A stretch of DNA of 64,000 nt from Novosphingobium sp. 32-60-15 (GCF_002280675.1 NZ_NCEN01000007.1:62001-126000); one strand, 5' to 3'; shown: positions 29,101 to 37,057, counted from the stretch's first letter. A program made the numbers and translations. The notes: generated by a model from the letters alone, not told the origin.

Positions 29101-29301
29101 CGTAATCTGATTTTCAATTTCCGTAGGCGCTGCACCGGGCTGCGCGATGGAAACAATAACAACCGGAAATTCTATGTCCGGATTGTCCTGCACTTTCATT
29201 TGGGAGAACGAGACCAGTCCGGCCAGCGTTAACCCCAGGAACAAGACAATCGGCACGACCGGGTTGCGGATGCACCAGGCCGAAATGTTCTGAAAATTCA
29301 T
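26137..29301 (-). CDS. RND efflux transporter, inner-membrane pump subunit
   Basis: Proton-driven resistance-nodulation-division pump of the hydrophobe/amphiphile (AcrB/MdtC-like) group, 1054 residues. It opens FQNISAWCIRNPVVPIVLFLGL with the first membrane helix, has two large periplasmic loops, and carries the proton-relay motif GVLVDDAIVEIENIVRHM in helix four near residue 400. The second half (GNASILLIDFAIEEM-like KNSILLIDFAIEEMAAG near residue 945) completes the twelve-helix layout. The proton-relay aspartate pair is intact. It is encoded 5 bases after its membrane fusion protein. No outer-membrane channel gene is in the operon, so a TolC-like partner would be supplied from elsewhere. 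Substrates are unknown. Confidence 0.95.
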   Translation of the reverse strand: MNFQNISAWCIRNPVVPIVLFLGLTLAGLVSFSQMKVQDNPDIEFPVVIVSIAQPGAAPTEIENQITQRVESAVRSIAGVDTLTSTASEGNSQTMVQFKIGEDINSAVNEVKNQVDQIRSDLPEGILEPQVFKVETSSEPIAYFAVAADDMTLEQLSWYIDDTVAKRLLTVEGMAEVSRSGGVSREIAVTIDPARMSSLGVTAAQVNASLRQVNINAAGGRTEIAGSRQSVRVLGNAQTAYELSQTEIGLANGRTVRLSEVADVRDSFSELISIAKFNGKPVVTFSVSRARGESDVSVFDSAVVELRNLEKEQNGKIHFVELFTSVKYTKDQYRSSMNAMVEGAILAVIVVFFFLRDWRATIVSAVAIPLSSIPTFWVLDLMGFTLNQMSLLALGLVAGVLVDDAIVEIENIVRHMRMGKSAYQASIDAADEIGLAVVATTFSIVAVFFPVALMPGVSGQFFKNFGLTVVIAVLFSLLVARMITPMIAAYFLKAHGEAEHGGGVWMDRYMKVLGWSLDTSKANAYRQKHPRRRFMARLFDHRVWMMGIGLVAFLLTLLMGYSIPSQFFPNSDSDSSQVSIEMVPGTTLAQTDRKVSEIVDILSREQELESTLASVREAKATIYLNLRKDRERSSIDFEREMTPRLQKVADVRTNFVSNGPGGPGGSSGRPISIMLAGSDPVALQKAAQTLVEEMSALPQVVAPRISADLRRPEVIIKPRLNLAADLGVTTQALSQVIRIATQGEIDQNSAKFSLSDRQVPIRVKLPVESRRDLSTLENLPVPTVSGGSVPLSRVAEISFGSGPTQIQRYNQNRRVFVGADLPPGVVKGDAMTEIMKLPIMKNLPQGVSNTAAGEDKFQAEMLNSFGIALGAGILLVFSVLVLLYHRFISPLVNMGSLFLAPLGGLIAIAITGQSLSMPVFIGILMLFGIVAKNSILLIDFAIEEMAAGKDKLAAITEAGHKRAQPIVMTTVAMVAGMIPTAVTIGSDSGWRAPMGIVVIGGLTLSTLLTLLIVPAGFSLADGIEKRIGPWLSRKVLGQEPGAWNEKSPDAFPAE

Positions 29302-29306
29302 GACCG

Positions 29307-30533
29307 TTACTTCGCCTGCACCGGCAGATTCTGCGCGGGTTTGGCAGGCGTCGATTGGCTTTGCATCGGAACGGGTTGCACAAGATCGCCCGAATTCAGG
29401 AATCCACCGGCGCGCAGGACAATCTTTTCAGTGCCCGAAATTCCCTCGATAACCGAAATGCCCTTTGCGCTTACTTCGCCGGTCTTCACATCGCGGCGCT
29501 GCACTTTGTTGTCCGGTCCGACGACAAAGACATACGTGCCCTTTTCATCGCTCAAAATAGCGGATTCAGGCAAGAGGGGTGCAACGATGGTACCTGAACG
29601 CAACGCAGCGTTGGCAAAACCACCCGGCCGCAAGGCTGCGTCATAGCCGAGCGCGATCCGCGCGATGCCCTGGCGTGATTGCTGGTCGATTGTTGGAGCA
29701 AGCTGCCATACCTGACCCGTCAACACGCGAGTCGTTCCAACGGGCGTGACATCGGCAGTGCTGCCGATCGCAATGCGGCCCATATCCGCTTCGGAAAGCC
29801 GCGCCTGCAATTCCATCTCACCATCGCGCGCCAACGAAAACAACACGCCGCTGCCCGAACTGACCACCTGGCCCGGCTCAACCGCGCGGGTCAGGACAAG
29901 GCCTGCGGCAGGTGCCACAATGTTCAGCCGCGCTGCGCGTGCCCCCAATTCGCCCAGCCCGGCACGGGCGACGCGCACACGCGCCACCGCTGCATCGCGG
30001 GTGGCCGTAAGACGATCTATGTCTGCTTTTGAAATGAAGCCCTTGGCCACCAACTTTAACGCGCGGTCAAGATTGGCTTGCGCCAACCGTGCATCGGCAT
30101 CGGCAACAGCAACATTGGCAGATTGGCTGGCTATTTGTTGGGTTTGAACTTCGCGATCAATCACCGCCAGTACCTGGCCTGCCCGCACCCAATCGCCAGC
30201 ATCAACCAAGACTTGTGTCACTTGACCGCCTTCACCGGCCACACCCACCGGCATTTGGCGGCGGGCAGCAATGGTGCCAGTGACGTTAATCGCAGCAGTA
30301 ATTGTAGTCTGGCCCGGAACGACGACCGACACGACTTGCGCTTGACCCGCGACATCGGCGCCATCGTCTGCTGTTCCACCACCGTGCATGGCCCACCAGG
30401 CACCAACAACCAGAAGCGCAACGATAGCGCCAATAACCCACTTGCGCCGCGAAGAAGGCGCTTGCCCACCGGAACCTGAAAGCGTGTTCAGTTCGTGAGA
30501 ATTGCTGGCGTCGATAGTCGTTTCGTAATTCAT
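29307..30533 (-). CDS. RND efflux membrane fusion protein (HlyD family)
   Basis: Periplasmic adaptor of 408 residues linking the RND pump to an outer-membrane channel. A single N-terminal membrane anchor (about residues 33-50, VIGAIVALLVVGAWWAM) is followed by a barrel-sandwich half-motif (INVTGTIAARRQMPVG then VLVDAGDWVRAGQVLAVID), a helical hairpin of about 60 residues, and the second half-motif (LNIVAPAAGLVLTRAVEPGQVVSSGSG). A beta-barrel and membrane-proximal domain end the protein. I prefer the ATG at 30533 because GAAGG lies at a workable distance; a GTG three codons upstream is too close to it. It is the first gene of the operon and so next to the likely promoter. Confidence 0.93.
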   Translation of the reverse strand: MNYETTIDASNSHELNTLSGSGGQAPSSRRKWVIGAIVALLVVGAWWAMHGGGTADDGADVAGQAQVVSVVVPGQTTITAAINVTGTIAARRQMPVGVAGEGGQVTQVLVDAGDWVRAGQVLAVIDREVQTQQIASQSANVAVADADARLAQANLDRALKLVAKGFISKADIDRLTATRDAAVARVRVARAGLGELGARAARLNIVAPAAGLVLTRAVEPGQVVSSGSGVLFSLARDGEMELQARLSEADMGRIAIGSTADVTPVGTTRVLTGQVWQLAPTIDQQSRQGIARIALGYDAALRPGGFANAALRSGTIVAPLLPESAILSDEKGTYVFVVGPDNKVQRRDVKTGEVSAKGISVIEGISGTEKIVLRAGGFLNSGDLVQPVPMQSQSTPAKPAQNLPVQAK

Positions 30534-30542
30534 GCTTTTCAC

Positions 30543-30857
30543 TGCCTTCGTTCCATGTCGGTGCGAAGGCTGGCCCCTTCATGCTTGAGTAGGTGTGTTA
30601 CTTCAATAACGCACTGGCCGCAAGCATCGCGGCGTTACCACTGTGGCGCATTAGTTGCCGACAATAGACCTGCTTCCGACAAGTGGCAATTATGTCTCGA
30701 CAAAGGACTTAAGCCGAAATGGAGAACGTGTCTTTCTTGCACCTGTAACTTTTTGTAACGCCCGACAGGCGCGTTTATCGCAACTTTCGTTATGGTTACA
30801 GCGCGCGGCTTGATCGGCAAATATGGCCCAAAGACCTTTACGCGCTCATCGCACAAA
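30543..30857. promoter_or_regulatory. Regulatory region upstream of the RND operon
   Basis: A gene-free stretch of about 315 bases separates the RND operon start from the sciP terminator. An interrupted inverted repeat, GTGTGTTA-N6-TAACGCAC (30593-30614, 7 of 8 positions paired), lies 60-80 bases upstream of the membrane fusion gene and is a candidate operator for a TetR- or MarR-type regulator. No such regulator gene is adjacent. I see nothing else definite here. Confidence 0.4.
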
Positions 30858-30894
30858 ACGACGGCCGCCTTTCCGGAGGAAAGACGGCCGTCGT
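30854..30894 (-). terminator. Rho-independent terminator after sciP
   Basis: Ten-base stem ACGACGGCCG (30858-30867) with CGGCCGTCGT (30885-30894), plus an inner CTTTCC/GGAAAG pairing. On the minus strand it is followed by TTTT. It lies 33 bases after the sciP stop. Confidence 0.8.
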
Positions 30895-30927
30895 GGATGG
30901 AGCTATGGATGGAGTTGGTTTTAAACG

Positions 30928-31227
30928 TTAATATTTAAGCTGGCGCTCATACAAATCGCGATAATGCTGAATGCGCGTTACCCGCAGACCCTGCATGCCG
31001 GATCGATCAACCGCGCGTTGCCACGAAGCGAATTCCTCAAGCGTCAGGTTGTAGCGCTCGCACACCTCGTCGATTGTCAGCAGGCCACCGTTGACCGCTG
31101 CAACCACTTCGGCTTTGCGACGGACAACCCAGCGCGTGGTGCTGGGTGGCGGAAGGCTGTCCACAGTCAAGGGCTCCCCAAGGGGGCCGATCACTTGTGC
31201 AGGGCGTATCTTCTGGTTCTCGATCAT
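30928..31227 (-). CDS. sciP: CtrA inhibitor SciP (DUF1153)
   Basis: Small alphaproteobacterial cell-cycle regulator of 99 residues. In Caulobacter SciP binds CtrA and blocks its recruitment of RNA polymerase, and may also bind DNA. The family core is clear: VIGPLGEPLTVDSLPPPSTTRWVVRRKAEVVAAVNGGLLTIDEVCERYNLTLEEFASWQRAVDRSGMQGLRVTRIQHYR, a helix-turn-helix-like fold with the conserved RWV-RRKAEVV segment. It lies 14 bases downstream of a small uncharacterised gene on the same strand and is closed by a terminator. ctrA itself is not in the window. I recognise the family from sequence memory and could not run a profile search. Confidence 0.92.
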   Translation of the reverse strand: MIENQKIRPAQVIGPLGEPLTVDSLPPPSTTRWVVRRKAEVVAAVNGGLLTIDEVCERYNLTLEEFASWQRAVDRSGMQGLRVTRIQHYRDLYERQLKY

Positions 31228-31241
31228 ATCAGTCTCGTTCT

Positions 31242-31574
31242 TCAGCGAGGCCCGGCCGCAGGGCGACCGTCTGTTCGATGTGTTGTGCCCAATTGCGCTT
31301 TGCCATTCGCTGAAGAGACTGGGTTAACAAGGCATTCACCTTCTGCTGATTGCGTTGAAACGCCCGAAAATCCCGTTGCGATGATTCGTGCTGCCTGTCC
31401 GTGAAAACTGCCGGTAAAAATTGCTTCTTCTCCGGCACTTGCCGACGCCAACACCCGGCGCAGATCCTGCACAGCGGCTATGCGCGAGCACAGCTCATGC
31501 CAAGTCATTGGACGCAGTCCGCCCCCAATTTCAGGTGGGACGAAGGCGCCGGGTTGGTTAAAGCTCATATCCAT
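31242..31574 (-). CDS. Small hypothetical protein upstream of sciP
   Basis: About 110 residues, acidic to neutral, no signal or membrane helix. It starts MDMSFNQPGAFVPPEIGGGLRPMTWHELCSRIAAVQDLRRVLA and ends with VNPVSSANGKAQLGTTHRTDGR. I do not recognise a named family. The N-terminal helix LTWHELCSRI-type stretch and the closing NGKA segment look like real protein sequence, and the 14-base gap to sciP suggests one transcript. An overlapping frame at 31229-31438 is also open and is rejected as less protein-like, although a frameshift in this short gene cannot be excluded. Starts at 31580 (TTG), 31574 and 31568 (ATG) are possible; none has a strong ribosome binding site. Confidence 0.5.
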   Translation of the reverse strand: MDMSFNQPGAFVPPEIGGGLRPMTWHELCSRIAAVQDLRRVLASASAGEEAIFTGSFHGQAARIIATGFSGVSTQSAEGECLVNPVSSANGKAQLGTTHRTDGRPAAGPR

Positions 31575-31725
31575 CGCCAAACGGTGTACGGTCGATACCG
31601 CTAAGGTCCGGTAAAGAGGCCATTTAACTTTTGTTGATGATCCTTACCGGCAGTTCAGACCTGCCCTTTCTGCCTCAGGAATACGCGGCTTTGCCCTTGT
31701 TTGAAAAAGCGCCTATGGCCGCCAA

Positions 31726-32874
31726 ATGTCCGTAATCTCCGCACTTCCCGACCTGTCTGATCTGTTTGACCTGCCGCAGCCACTAAGTGCAAAACGCATT
31801 GTTGTGGCGATGTCCGGCGGCGTTGACAGCTCGGTCGTGGCCGGAATCGCCGCAGCCAGCGGCGCAGAAGTGATCGGCGTCACCCTCCAACTGTACGATT
31901 ATGGGGCAGCTACCGGGCGCAAAGGTGCGTGTTGCGCAGGCGACGACATCCGCGACGCGCGCAATGTCGCCGACCGGCTTGGCATCGCCCATTACGTTTT
32001 CGACCACGAATCAAGTTTTCGCGCCGAAGTGGTCGAGCGATTCGCTGATGATTATTTGGCCGGGCGCACCCCCATCCCGTGTGTGCGCTGTAATATGGGC
32101 CCGAAATTCACCGATCTGTTCAAGATGGCGCGCGATCTTGGCGCAGATTGCCTTGCCACGGGACATTATGTGCAACGCGTGATGGGCGCGGCTGGCCCTG
32201 AATTGCACCGCGCCGCTGATCCGGCGCGCGACCAGTCCTACTTCCTTTATGGCACCACCGATGCGCAGCTCGAATTCTTGCGCTTTCCCCTGGGCGGCTT
32301 GCCCAAGTCAGAAACCCGCCGCATTGCGCAGGAACTGGGCCTGACCGTGGCGGGCAAGCCTGATAGCCAGGACATCTGTTTCGTGCCTGATGGCGATTAT
32401 GCCAAAGTCGTACGTTCGGTCCGTCCCGAAGGCGATGCTCCGGGCGAAATCGTTCATGCTGCCACCGGCGAAGTGCTCGGCACGCATCGCGGCATCATAC
32501 ACTATACTGTCGGCCAGCGCCGTGGTCTTGAAATCGGGGGCCAGCCCGAACCGCTGTATGTGGTCGGGCTTGATGCTGCGAATCGCCGCGTGCTGGCAGG
32601 CCCGCGCCAGTTGCTGGCCGTGGGCCATGCCACGATCATCGAAACCAATCGCATAGGCCCCATGCCGCAAGGGCCGCTGACAGCCAAAGTGCGATCAATG
32701 GCAAAGCCTGTGCCGGTCACGCTGGAGGGTGCATTCGGCGAAAACGCTTCGGCGACGATCCGCTTCCATCAACCGGAATACGGCGTTGCGCCGGGTCAGG
32801 CGGCGGTGATCTATTCAGGCGAACGCGTGGTTGGCGGTGGCTGGATCGACACGACCGGGCCGTGGATCGGCTGA
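31726..32874 (+). CDS. mnmA: tRNA-specific 2-thiouridylase
   Basis: Installs the 2-thio group at wobble uridine 34 of tRNAs for Lys, Glu and Gln, using persulfide sulfur and ATP. The 382-residue protein has the ATP-pyrophosphatase loop SGGVDSS near residue 30, the first catalytic cysteine in CVRCN near residue 120, the TGHYVQ segment near 146, and the second catalytic cysteine in [16 protein letters not shown] near residue 213. The C-terminal part contains [25 protein letters not shown]. The length is standard. It starts at an ATG after a 120-base leader with no strong hairpin. It is not linked to other tRNA modification genes here. Confidence 0.96.
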   Translation: MSVISALPDLSDLFDLPQPLSAKRIVVAMSGGVDSSVVAGIAAASGAEVIGVTLQLYDYGAATGRKGACCAGDDIRDARNVADRLGIAHYVFDHESSFRAEVVERFADDYLAGRTPIPCVRCNMGPKFTDLFKMARDLGADCLATGHYVQRVMGAAGPELHRAADPARDQSYFLYGTTDAQLEFLRFPLGGLPKSETRRIAQELGLTVAGKPDSQDICFVPDGDYAKVVRSVRPEGDAPGEIVHAATGEVLGTHRGIIHYTVGQRRGLEIGGQPEPLYVVGLDAANRRVLAGPRQLLAVGHATIIETNRIGPMPQGPLTAKVRSMAKPVPVTLEGAFGENASATIRFHQPEYGVAPGQAAVIYSGERVVGGGWIDTTGPWIG

Positions 32875-32884
32875 CCTTTCCCGA

Positions 32885-33253
32885 TCACTTCCACGTATCA
32901 AGCACGCAGCCCCAACCATTGCGGTACGTAGCCTTGTCACTGACGATCAGGGCGAATCGCGCGGTGACGCTGCGCTCGTCCACATTCTCGCTTAACGTCA
33001 CCAGTTCCATCCCCGGTTCAAAGTCCTGCTTGCAATCGGACAAGGCGCGCCCGCCGACAAACCGGCACGAACATGCAACGCGCGCCCCGTAGCTGGCACC
33101 GGTCTGGGCAAAGCTGCGCAAAGGCGACAGAAACAGCGCAACCAGCGCAGCGATTAAAGCCAAAATCAGCAGCACCCAGCGCAACCAGCGCCTGCGCCGT
33201 GGCGCGATGGTCAGTGACGGAGCTGTGGGGGAACTGTGGTTGCCGGTTGCCAT
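32885..33253 (-). CDS. Single-pass membrane protein with cysteine-rich exported domain
   Basis: A 122-residue protein with a short basic N-terminus, one membrane helix (about residues 24-42, WVLLILALIAALVALFL) and a periplasmic domain of about 75 residues containing four cysteines (VACSCRFVGGRALSDCKQDF and GWGCVLDTWK). The cysteine pattern suggests disulfide bonds; no family is recognised. A longer frame runs to 33511, but those residues lie antisense to the serine hydrolase gene, so I begin at the ATG at 33253. The gap to the divergent hydrolase gene is only 31 bases, so the two may share an overlapping promoter region and perhaps a process (inference). Confidence 0.6.
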   Translation of the reverse strand: MATGNHSSPTAPSLTIAPRRRRWLRWVLLILALIAALVALFLSPLRSFAQTGASYGARVACSCRFVGGRALSDCKQDFEPGMELVTLSENVDERSVTARFALIVSDKATYRNGWGCVLDTWK

Positions 33254-33284
33254 CGATACGCGTTCTGGTGGAAGGACAGACCTG

Positions 33285-34409
33285 ATGGCCCGCCACATGC
33301 TCTCCCTTATCCTGCCCTTTGCGATGCTGCCAGCCTTGGCATCATGTTCGCAGGGGACGAACGCGCCTGAAGGGCCAGCGCCGATTTCGGCACAGGCGCT
33401 GAAGGCCGTCGTCAAGAACCCCGGCGTCAACCGCGAAGACCTCGCCCGTGCAGTCGATGCGCTGTTTGCGCCAGAAGCAGCCGAAACCCGTGCATTGATC
33501 GTCATGCACAATGGCCGGATCGTGGCCGAACGTTATGGCGCGGGCGTGCATGAGAACACGCGCCTGGTCAGCTGGTCGATGGCAAAGTCGATCACCGGCG
33601 TGATGATCGGCATGTTGGTGTCCGATGGGCGCTTGCGGCTTGATGAAACAGCGCCGGTGCCGGCGTGGCAGCGTTCAGGGGATCCGCGCGGCGAGATTAC
33701 GCTGCGCCAGCTATTGCAAATGCGCTCCGGCCTGCGCCACGCCGAGGCGATCGACCCAGTCTATGAATCAGACGAAGTGCGGATGCTGTTTCTTGACGGA
33801 CGTGACGATATGGCCCGCTATGCCGAGGACCAGCCGCTGGAAGCCGAACCTGGCCGCCAGTTTGAATATTCCACCGCCAGCAGCGTAATTCTGGCCGATC
33901 TTGCAGCGCGGGTGCTTTCGCCCGCACCCGATCCCGAAAGCCGCCGCCGAGCGGTGGCGGAATATCTGCGGACGCGGTTGTTTGAACCGGCAAAGATGAA
34001 ATCCATGCTGCCCGAATTTGACCGCGCGGGTACACTGGTCGGCGGATCGCTGATTCATGGCACCGCGCGTGATTGGGCGCGCTTTGGTGATTTCCTGCGT
34101 ACCAAGGGGTCTGTCGGTGGCGCGCAGATCATTCCGCGCCAATGGATCGACTTCATGGTCACGCCCAGCCCGCGCGAGTCGCAATATGGCGCTCAAGTCT
34201 GGCTGAACCGCAAGCCGACCAAGGGCGAAGCGTCGCTCTTTCCCGATCGCGGCCCAAAAGACCTTTACGCCTGCATCGGCCACCTTGGCCAATATGTGCT
34301 GGTCAGCCCCGGCAGCGGCCTTGTTGTGGTGCGCCTTGGCAAAACGCAGGACGATAAACTGTGGCCGGTGGTGGACAGGCTTGCCGATATCGTCGCGCTG
34401 TACCGCTAG
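33285..34409 (+). CDS. Serine hydrolase lipoprotein (class C beta-lactamase-like)
   Basis: Exported serine hydrolase of 374 residues in the beta-lactamase/penicillin-binding-protein-like family. The signal sequence (MARHMLSLILPFAMLPALASC) ends in a lipobox LASC, so lipid anchoring is likely. The nucleophile motif is SMAK (Ser98, Lys101) in VSWSMAKSITGVMIG, the second motif is the tyrosine of FEYSTASSVIL, and the C-terminal region has GHLGQYVLVSPGSGLVVVRLG. Such proteins act as esterases, peptidases or weak lactamases; the sequence does not settle which. The start at 33285 follows GAAGGA at a good distance; an in-frame extension upstream is not signal-like. The stop overlaps the convergent PhzF-like gene by 4 bases. 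Confidence 0.87.
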   Translation: MARHMLSLILPFAMLPALASCSQGTNAPEGPAPISAQALKAVVKNPGVNREDLARAVDALFAPEAAETRALIVMHNGRIVAERYGAGVHENTRLVSWSMAKSITGVMIGMLVSDGRLRLDETAPVPAWQRSGDPRGEITLRQLLQMRSGLRHAEAIDPVYESDEVRMLFLDGRDDMARYAEDQPLEAEPGRQFEYSTASSVILADLAARVLSPAPDPESRRRAVAEYLRTRLFEPAKMKSMLPEFDRAGTLVGGSLIHGTARDWARFGDFLRTKGSVGGAQIIPRQWIDFMVTPSPRESQYGAQVWLNRKPTKGEASLFPDRGPKDLYACIGHLGQYVLVSPGSGLVVVRLGKTQDDKLWPVVDRLADIVALYR

Positions 34410-35236
34410 GGCAGGCGGAACAGGCCTTCGACGACAGTCACGCACGAGCCGCCGAGCAACACGCGATCCCCTTCGAGGCGGCAAGCAAAATCTGCCCCCC
34501 GCGCCGATGCCTGGTGGGCAGAAAAGCTGTTACGCCCCAGGCGCTTGGTCCAGAACGGGGTTAGTGCGGCATGGGCTGAACCTGTGGCTGCGTCTTCATC
34601 AATGCCCACTCCGGGAACGAACACGCGGCTGACCACATCTGCGCCCGAAGCGTGACCGACACCCAAAGCCGTTGCGATGAACTGCACGTCACCCCATGCG
34701 GCCAAGGCTTTGAAATCAGGGGTGAGCGCCATCACGTCTGCAACCGAGGCATAGAGGAAGATGTTGTATTCCCCGCCGCGCCATACCTCTTGCGGAACAA
34801 CCCCACCCAACAGGGGCAGCGCTTCGTCAAAAGCGGCGAGTGCAGTTTCCATCGCGGGCAATGACAATGCATAAACATCGCCGTCGTGAACATCACCGGC
34901 GCGCGCCACTTCGAGAATGCCCACCTGACGCGTCGCAAAAGTCACCCGGCCGCGCATCGGGTCTTGCGCCAGCACGACATGGCCTGATGCCAGAGTGGCG
35001 TGGCCGCACATGGCCACTTCTGCCGCAGGGGTGAACCAGCGCAGTTCAAAGTCCGCAGCGCCGCTATGATCGGGCACGAGGAACGCGGTTTCGGCAAACA
35101 TGTTTTCTGTGCCAATGGCTTGAAGCGTCGAGTCCTCGGGCCAGGCTTCCAGCATCATCACCGCTGCCTGATTGCCTTTCAGCGGCGTGGCGGTGAAGGC
35201 ATCGACATGGAAATAGGGAACTTTGCTGTCGGTCAC
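34406..35236 (-). CDS. PhzF family isomerase/epimerase
   Basis: Cytosolic protein of 276 residues in the PhzF (diaminopimelate-epimerase-like) fold family: it opens VPYFHVDAFTATPLKGNQAAVMML, has the catalytic glutamate motif MFAETAFLV, ELRWFTPAAEVAMCGHATLASGHV near residue 65, and the C-terminal GVGIDEDAATGSAHAALTPFW segment. Known members isomerise small carboxylic compounds, but most, like this one, are unassigned. The GTG start overlaps the stop of the upstream CDF transporter gene as GTGA, so it is the last gene of a pdxH-CDF-PhzF operon. No phenazine genes are nearby, so a phenazine role is unlikely. Confidence 0.88.
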   Translation of the reverse strand: MTDSKVPYFHVDAFTATPLKGNQAAVMMLEAWPEDSTLQAIGTENMFAETAFLVPDHSGAADFELRWFTPAAEVAMCGHATLASGHVVLAQDPMRGRVTFATRQVGILEVARAGDVHDGDVYALSLPAMETALAAFDEALPLLGGVVPQEVWRGGEYNIFLYASVADVMALTPDFKALAAWGDVQFIATALGVGHASGADVVSRVFVPGVGIDEDAATGSAHAALTPFWTKRLGRNSFSAHQASARGADFACRLEGDRVLLGGSCVTVVEGLFRLP

Positions 35237-36225
35237 GCTGCGGGTGTTCCCGTTATTGGTGCACCTTGCGCCAGAATGGCGGGGCTGGTGCCGTCAGTTG
35301 CAGGGGCCAGAAGGTTCTCCGCGCCCATCGCTTCTTCGTCCACCAGTCCTTCTGGATCGGGATGGATCAGGATTTCGACGCCGGGAAATTCCGCCATGAG
35401 CTTGTCCTCGATCTCGTCCATCACCGTGTGCGCCTGTGTCACGGTCATCCGGCCATCGACCCAGACATGGAACTGCACGAAATCGCGGTTGCCGCTGGTG
35501 CGGGTGCGCAGATCATGCAGCCCGCGCAATTCGGGGTGCTGCGCGACAACTTGCAAAAACCGCTCGCGCTTTTCGAGCGGCCATTCGTGATCCATCAACT
35601 GTTCAATCGCCACTTGCGATGCGCCCCATGCGCCCCATGCCAGCCAGATGGCGATGCCGAACGCGAACACAGCGTCAGCGCCTGCGATTCCGGCATAAGT
35701 ATCAAGCAGCAGCGCCGCGATGACCGCGACGTTGAGGAACAAGTCCGACTTGTAGTGCACATTGTCAGTGCTGATCGCGAGGCTGCCTGTCTTGCGGATG
35801 ACATGGCGTTGGTAGGCCAGCAGCGCAAACGTGGCAGCCAGCGCAATGGTTGAAACGATCACGCCCGATTCGGCTTCGGCCACTTTGCCACCGCCGAAGA
35901 ACTGTCCGACCGCGCGGAAAGCCAAGCCAATGGCCGAGATCGAGATCAGCACGACCTGAAACATCGCGGCCAGAGCCTCGGCCTTGCCATGGCCAAAGCG
36001 GTGATTGTGATCATCGGGCTGCGCCGCAACCCACACGCCCAGCAGAGTGGCAAGGCTGGCAATCAGATCCAGTGAGGTATCGGCCAATGACCCCAGCATC
36101 GCGGTGGAGCCGGTGGAAATGACCGCCCACGCCTTCATCCCCACAAGCATGATAGCCACCGCAATGCTGGCCAGCGCCGCCTTGCGGTTCAGATCGTTGT
36201 GGTTTTGGGTGGTGGTCATGTCCAT
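35233..36225 (-). CDS. Cation diffusion facilitator family metal transporter (FieF-like)
   Basis: Proton/metal antiporter of 330 residues exporting divalent metals such as zinc or iron. Six membrane helices are predicted. The metal site is visible in helix two (GSLADTSLD) and helix five (HYKSD), and the loop HNHRFGHGKAEALAAMFQ is typical of the FieF/YiiP group. The C-terminal cytoplasmic domain (about residues 205-290) carries the ferredoxin-like fold with VQFHVWVDGRMTVTQAH and a metal-binding histidine. I start at the ATG at 36225; a longer frame would overlap pdxH. It begins 10 bases after the pdxH stop, so it belongs to the same transcript. Confidence 0.92.
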   Translation of the reverse strand: MDMTTTQNHNDLNRKAALASIAVAIMLVGMKAWAVISTGSTAMLGSLADTSLDLIASLATLLGVWVAAQPDDHNHRFGHGKAEALAAMFQVVLISISAIGLAFRAVGQFFGGGKVAEAESGVIVSTIALAATFALLAYQRHVIRKTGSLAISTDNVHYKSDLFLNVAVIAALLLDTYAGIAGADAVFAFGIAIWLAWGAWGASQVAIEQLMDHEWPLEKRERFLQVVAQHPELRGLHDLRTRTSGNRDFVQFHVWVDGRMTVTQAHTVMDEIEDKLMAEFPGVEILIHPDPEGLVDEEAMGAENLLAPATDGTSPAILAQGAPITGTPAA

Positions 36226-36235
36226 GTGCAGGGCC

Positions 36236-36847
36236 TTAGGGGTAAAGCAGGGTGCTGGTCCAGCCGCCCGCTCCATCGGTAACAAAGCGGCGGCGTTCGT
36301 GCAGGCGATAATCGCGGTCCTGCCAGAATTCGATGGCCGTGGGCATTACACGATAGCCCGACCAATGCGCCGGACGCGCAATGTCGCCATCGGGATATTG
36401 CGCGCGCAGAGCCTCTACGCGATCAAGATAGGTCTGGCGGTCGGGCAAGGGCCGCGATTGATCGGACGCGGCAGACCCCAATCGCGATTCGGGATGGCGG
36501 CTGGCGAAATAGGCGTCGGCTTCTTCAGGGCTGACTTCGGCAATCGGGCCTTCGATGCGGATCTGGCGGCGCAGCGATTTCCAGTGGAACAACAGCGCGA
36601 CATGAGGATTGGCCGCCAGCTCTCCACCCTTGCGGCTGTGGAAGTTGGTATAGAACACAAAGCCGTCAGGCCCATGGCCTTTGAGCAGGACCATGCGGAC
36701 CGAAGGCAAGCCATCGGCCGTGGCAGTGGCCAGTGCCATCGCGTTTGGATCGTTCGGTTCGCTTATCCCCGCTTGCGCAAACCATGATTCGAAGATCGCG
36801 TGGGGATCGGAGTGGGGGATGGCATCGGACGTCTGTTCAGAATTCAC
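36236..36847 (-). CDS. pdxH: Pyridoxamine 5'-phosphate oxidase
   Basis: FMN-dependent oxidase producing pyridoxal 5'-phosphate from pyridoxine or pyridoxamine phosphate. The 203-residue protein has the family segments MALATATADGLPSVRMVLLKG, FVFYTNFHSRKGGELAANPHVALLFHW and the C-terminal signature PTAIEFWQDRDYRLHERRRF with the flavin- and substrate-binding residues. The length is normal. It is the first gene of an operon with a CDF transporter and a PhzF-like protein, which I cannot connect functionally. It is divergent from the DnaJ-like gene across a 210-base region with no evident motif. Confidence 0.96.
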   Translation of the reverse strand: MNSEQTSDAIPHSDPHAIFESWFAQAGISEPNDPNAMALATATADGLPSVRMVLLKGHGPDGFVFYTNFHSRKGGELAANPHVALLFHWKSLRRQIRIEGPIAEVSPEEADAYFASRHPESRLGSAASDQSRPLPDRQTYLDRVEALRAQYPDGDIARPAHWSGYRVMPTAIEFWQDRDYRLHERRRFVTDGAGGWTSTLLYP

Positions 36848-37057
36848 GAGAGTTTCCTGACAAGGTTTTCACAGTTTAGAGTGTCCAGAGGGACAATCAC
36901 AGAGCTTCCCGATGAAGCACGACACCCCGCCTTATCGGCGTTTGCGGGCAGCATGACCATGATCAGGATCAATTGCATCGCCGAAAGACCTACTCCTGCG
37001 ACATCTAGGTGGAAAGGCAACCTTGCGGGCAGGCGCGCTTAATCCTAGCTAAGGCGC

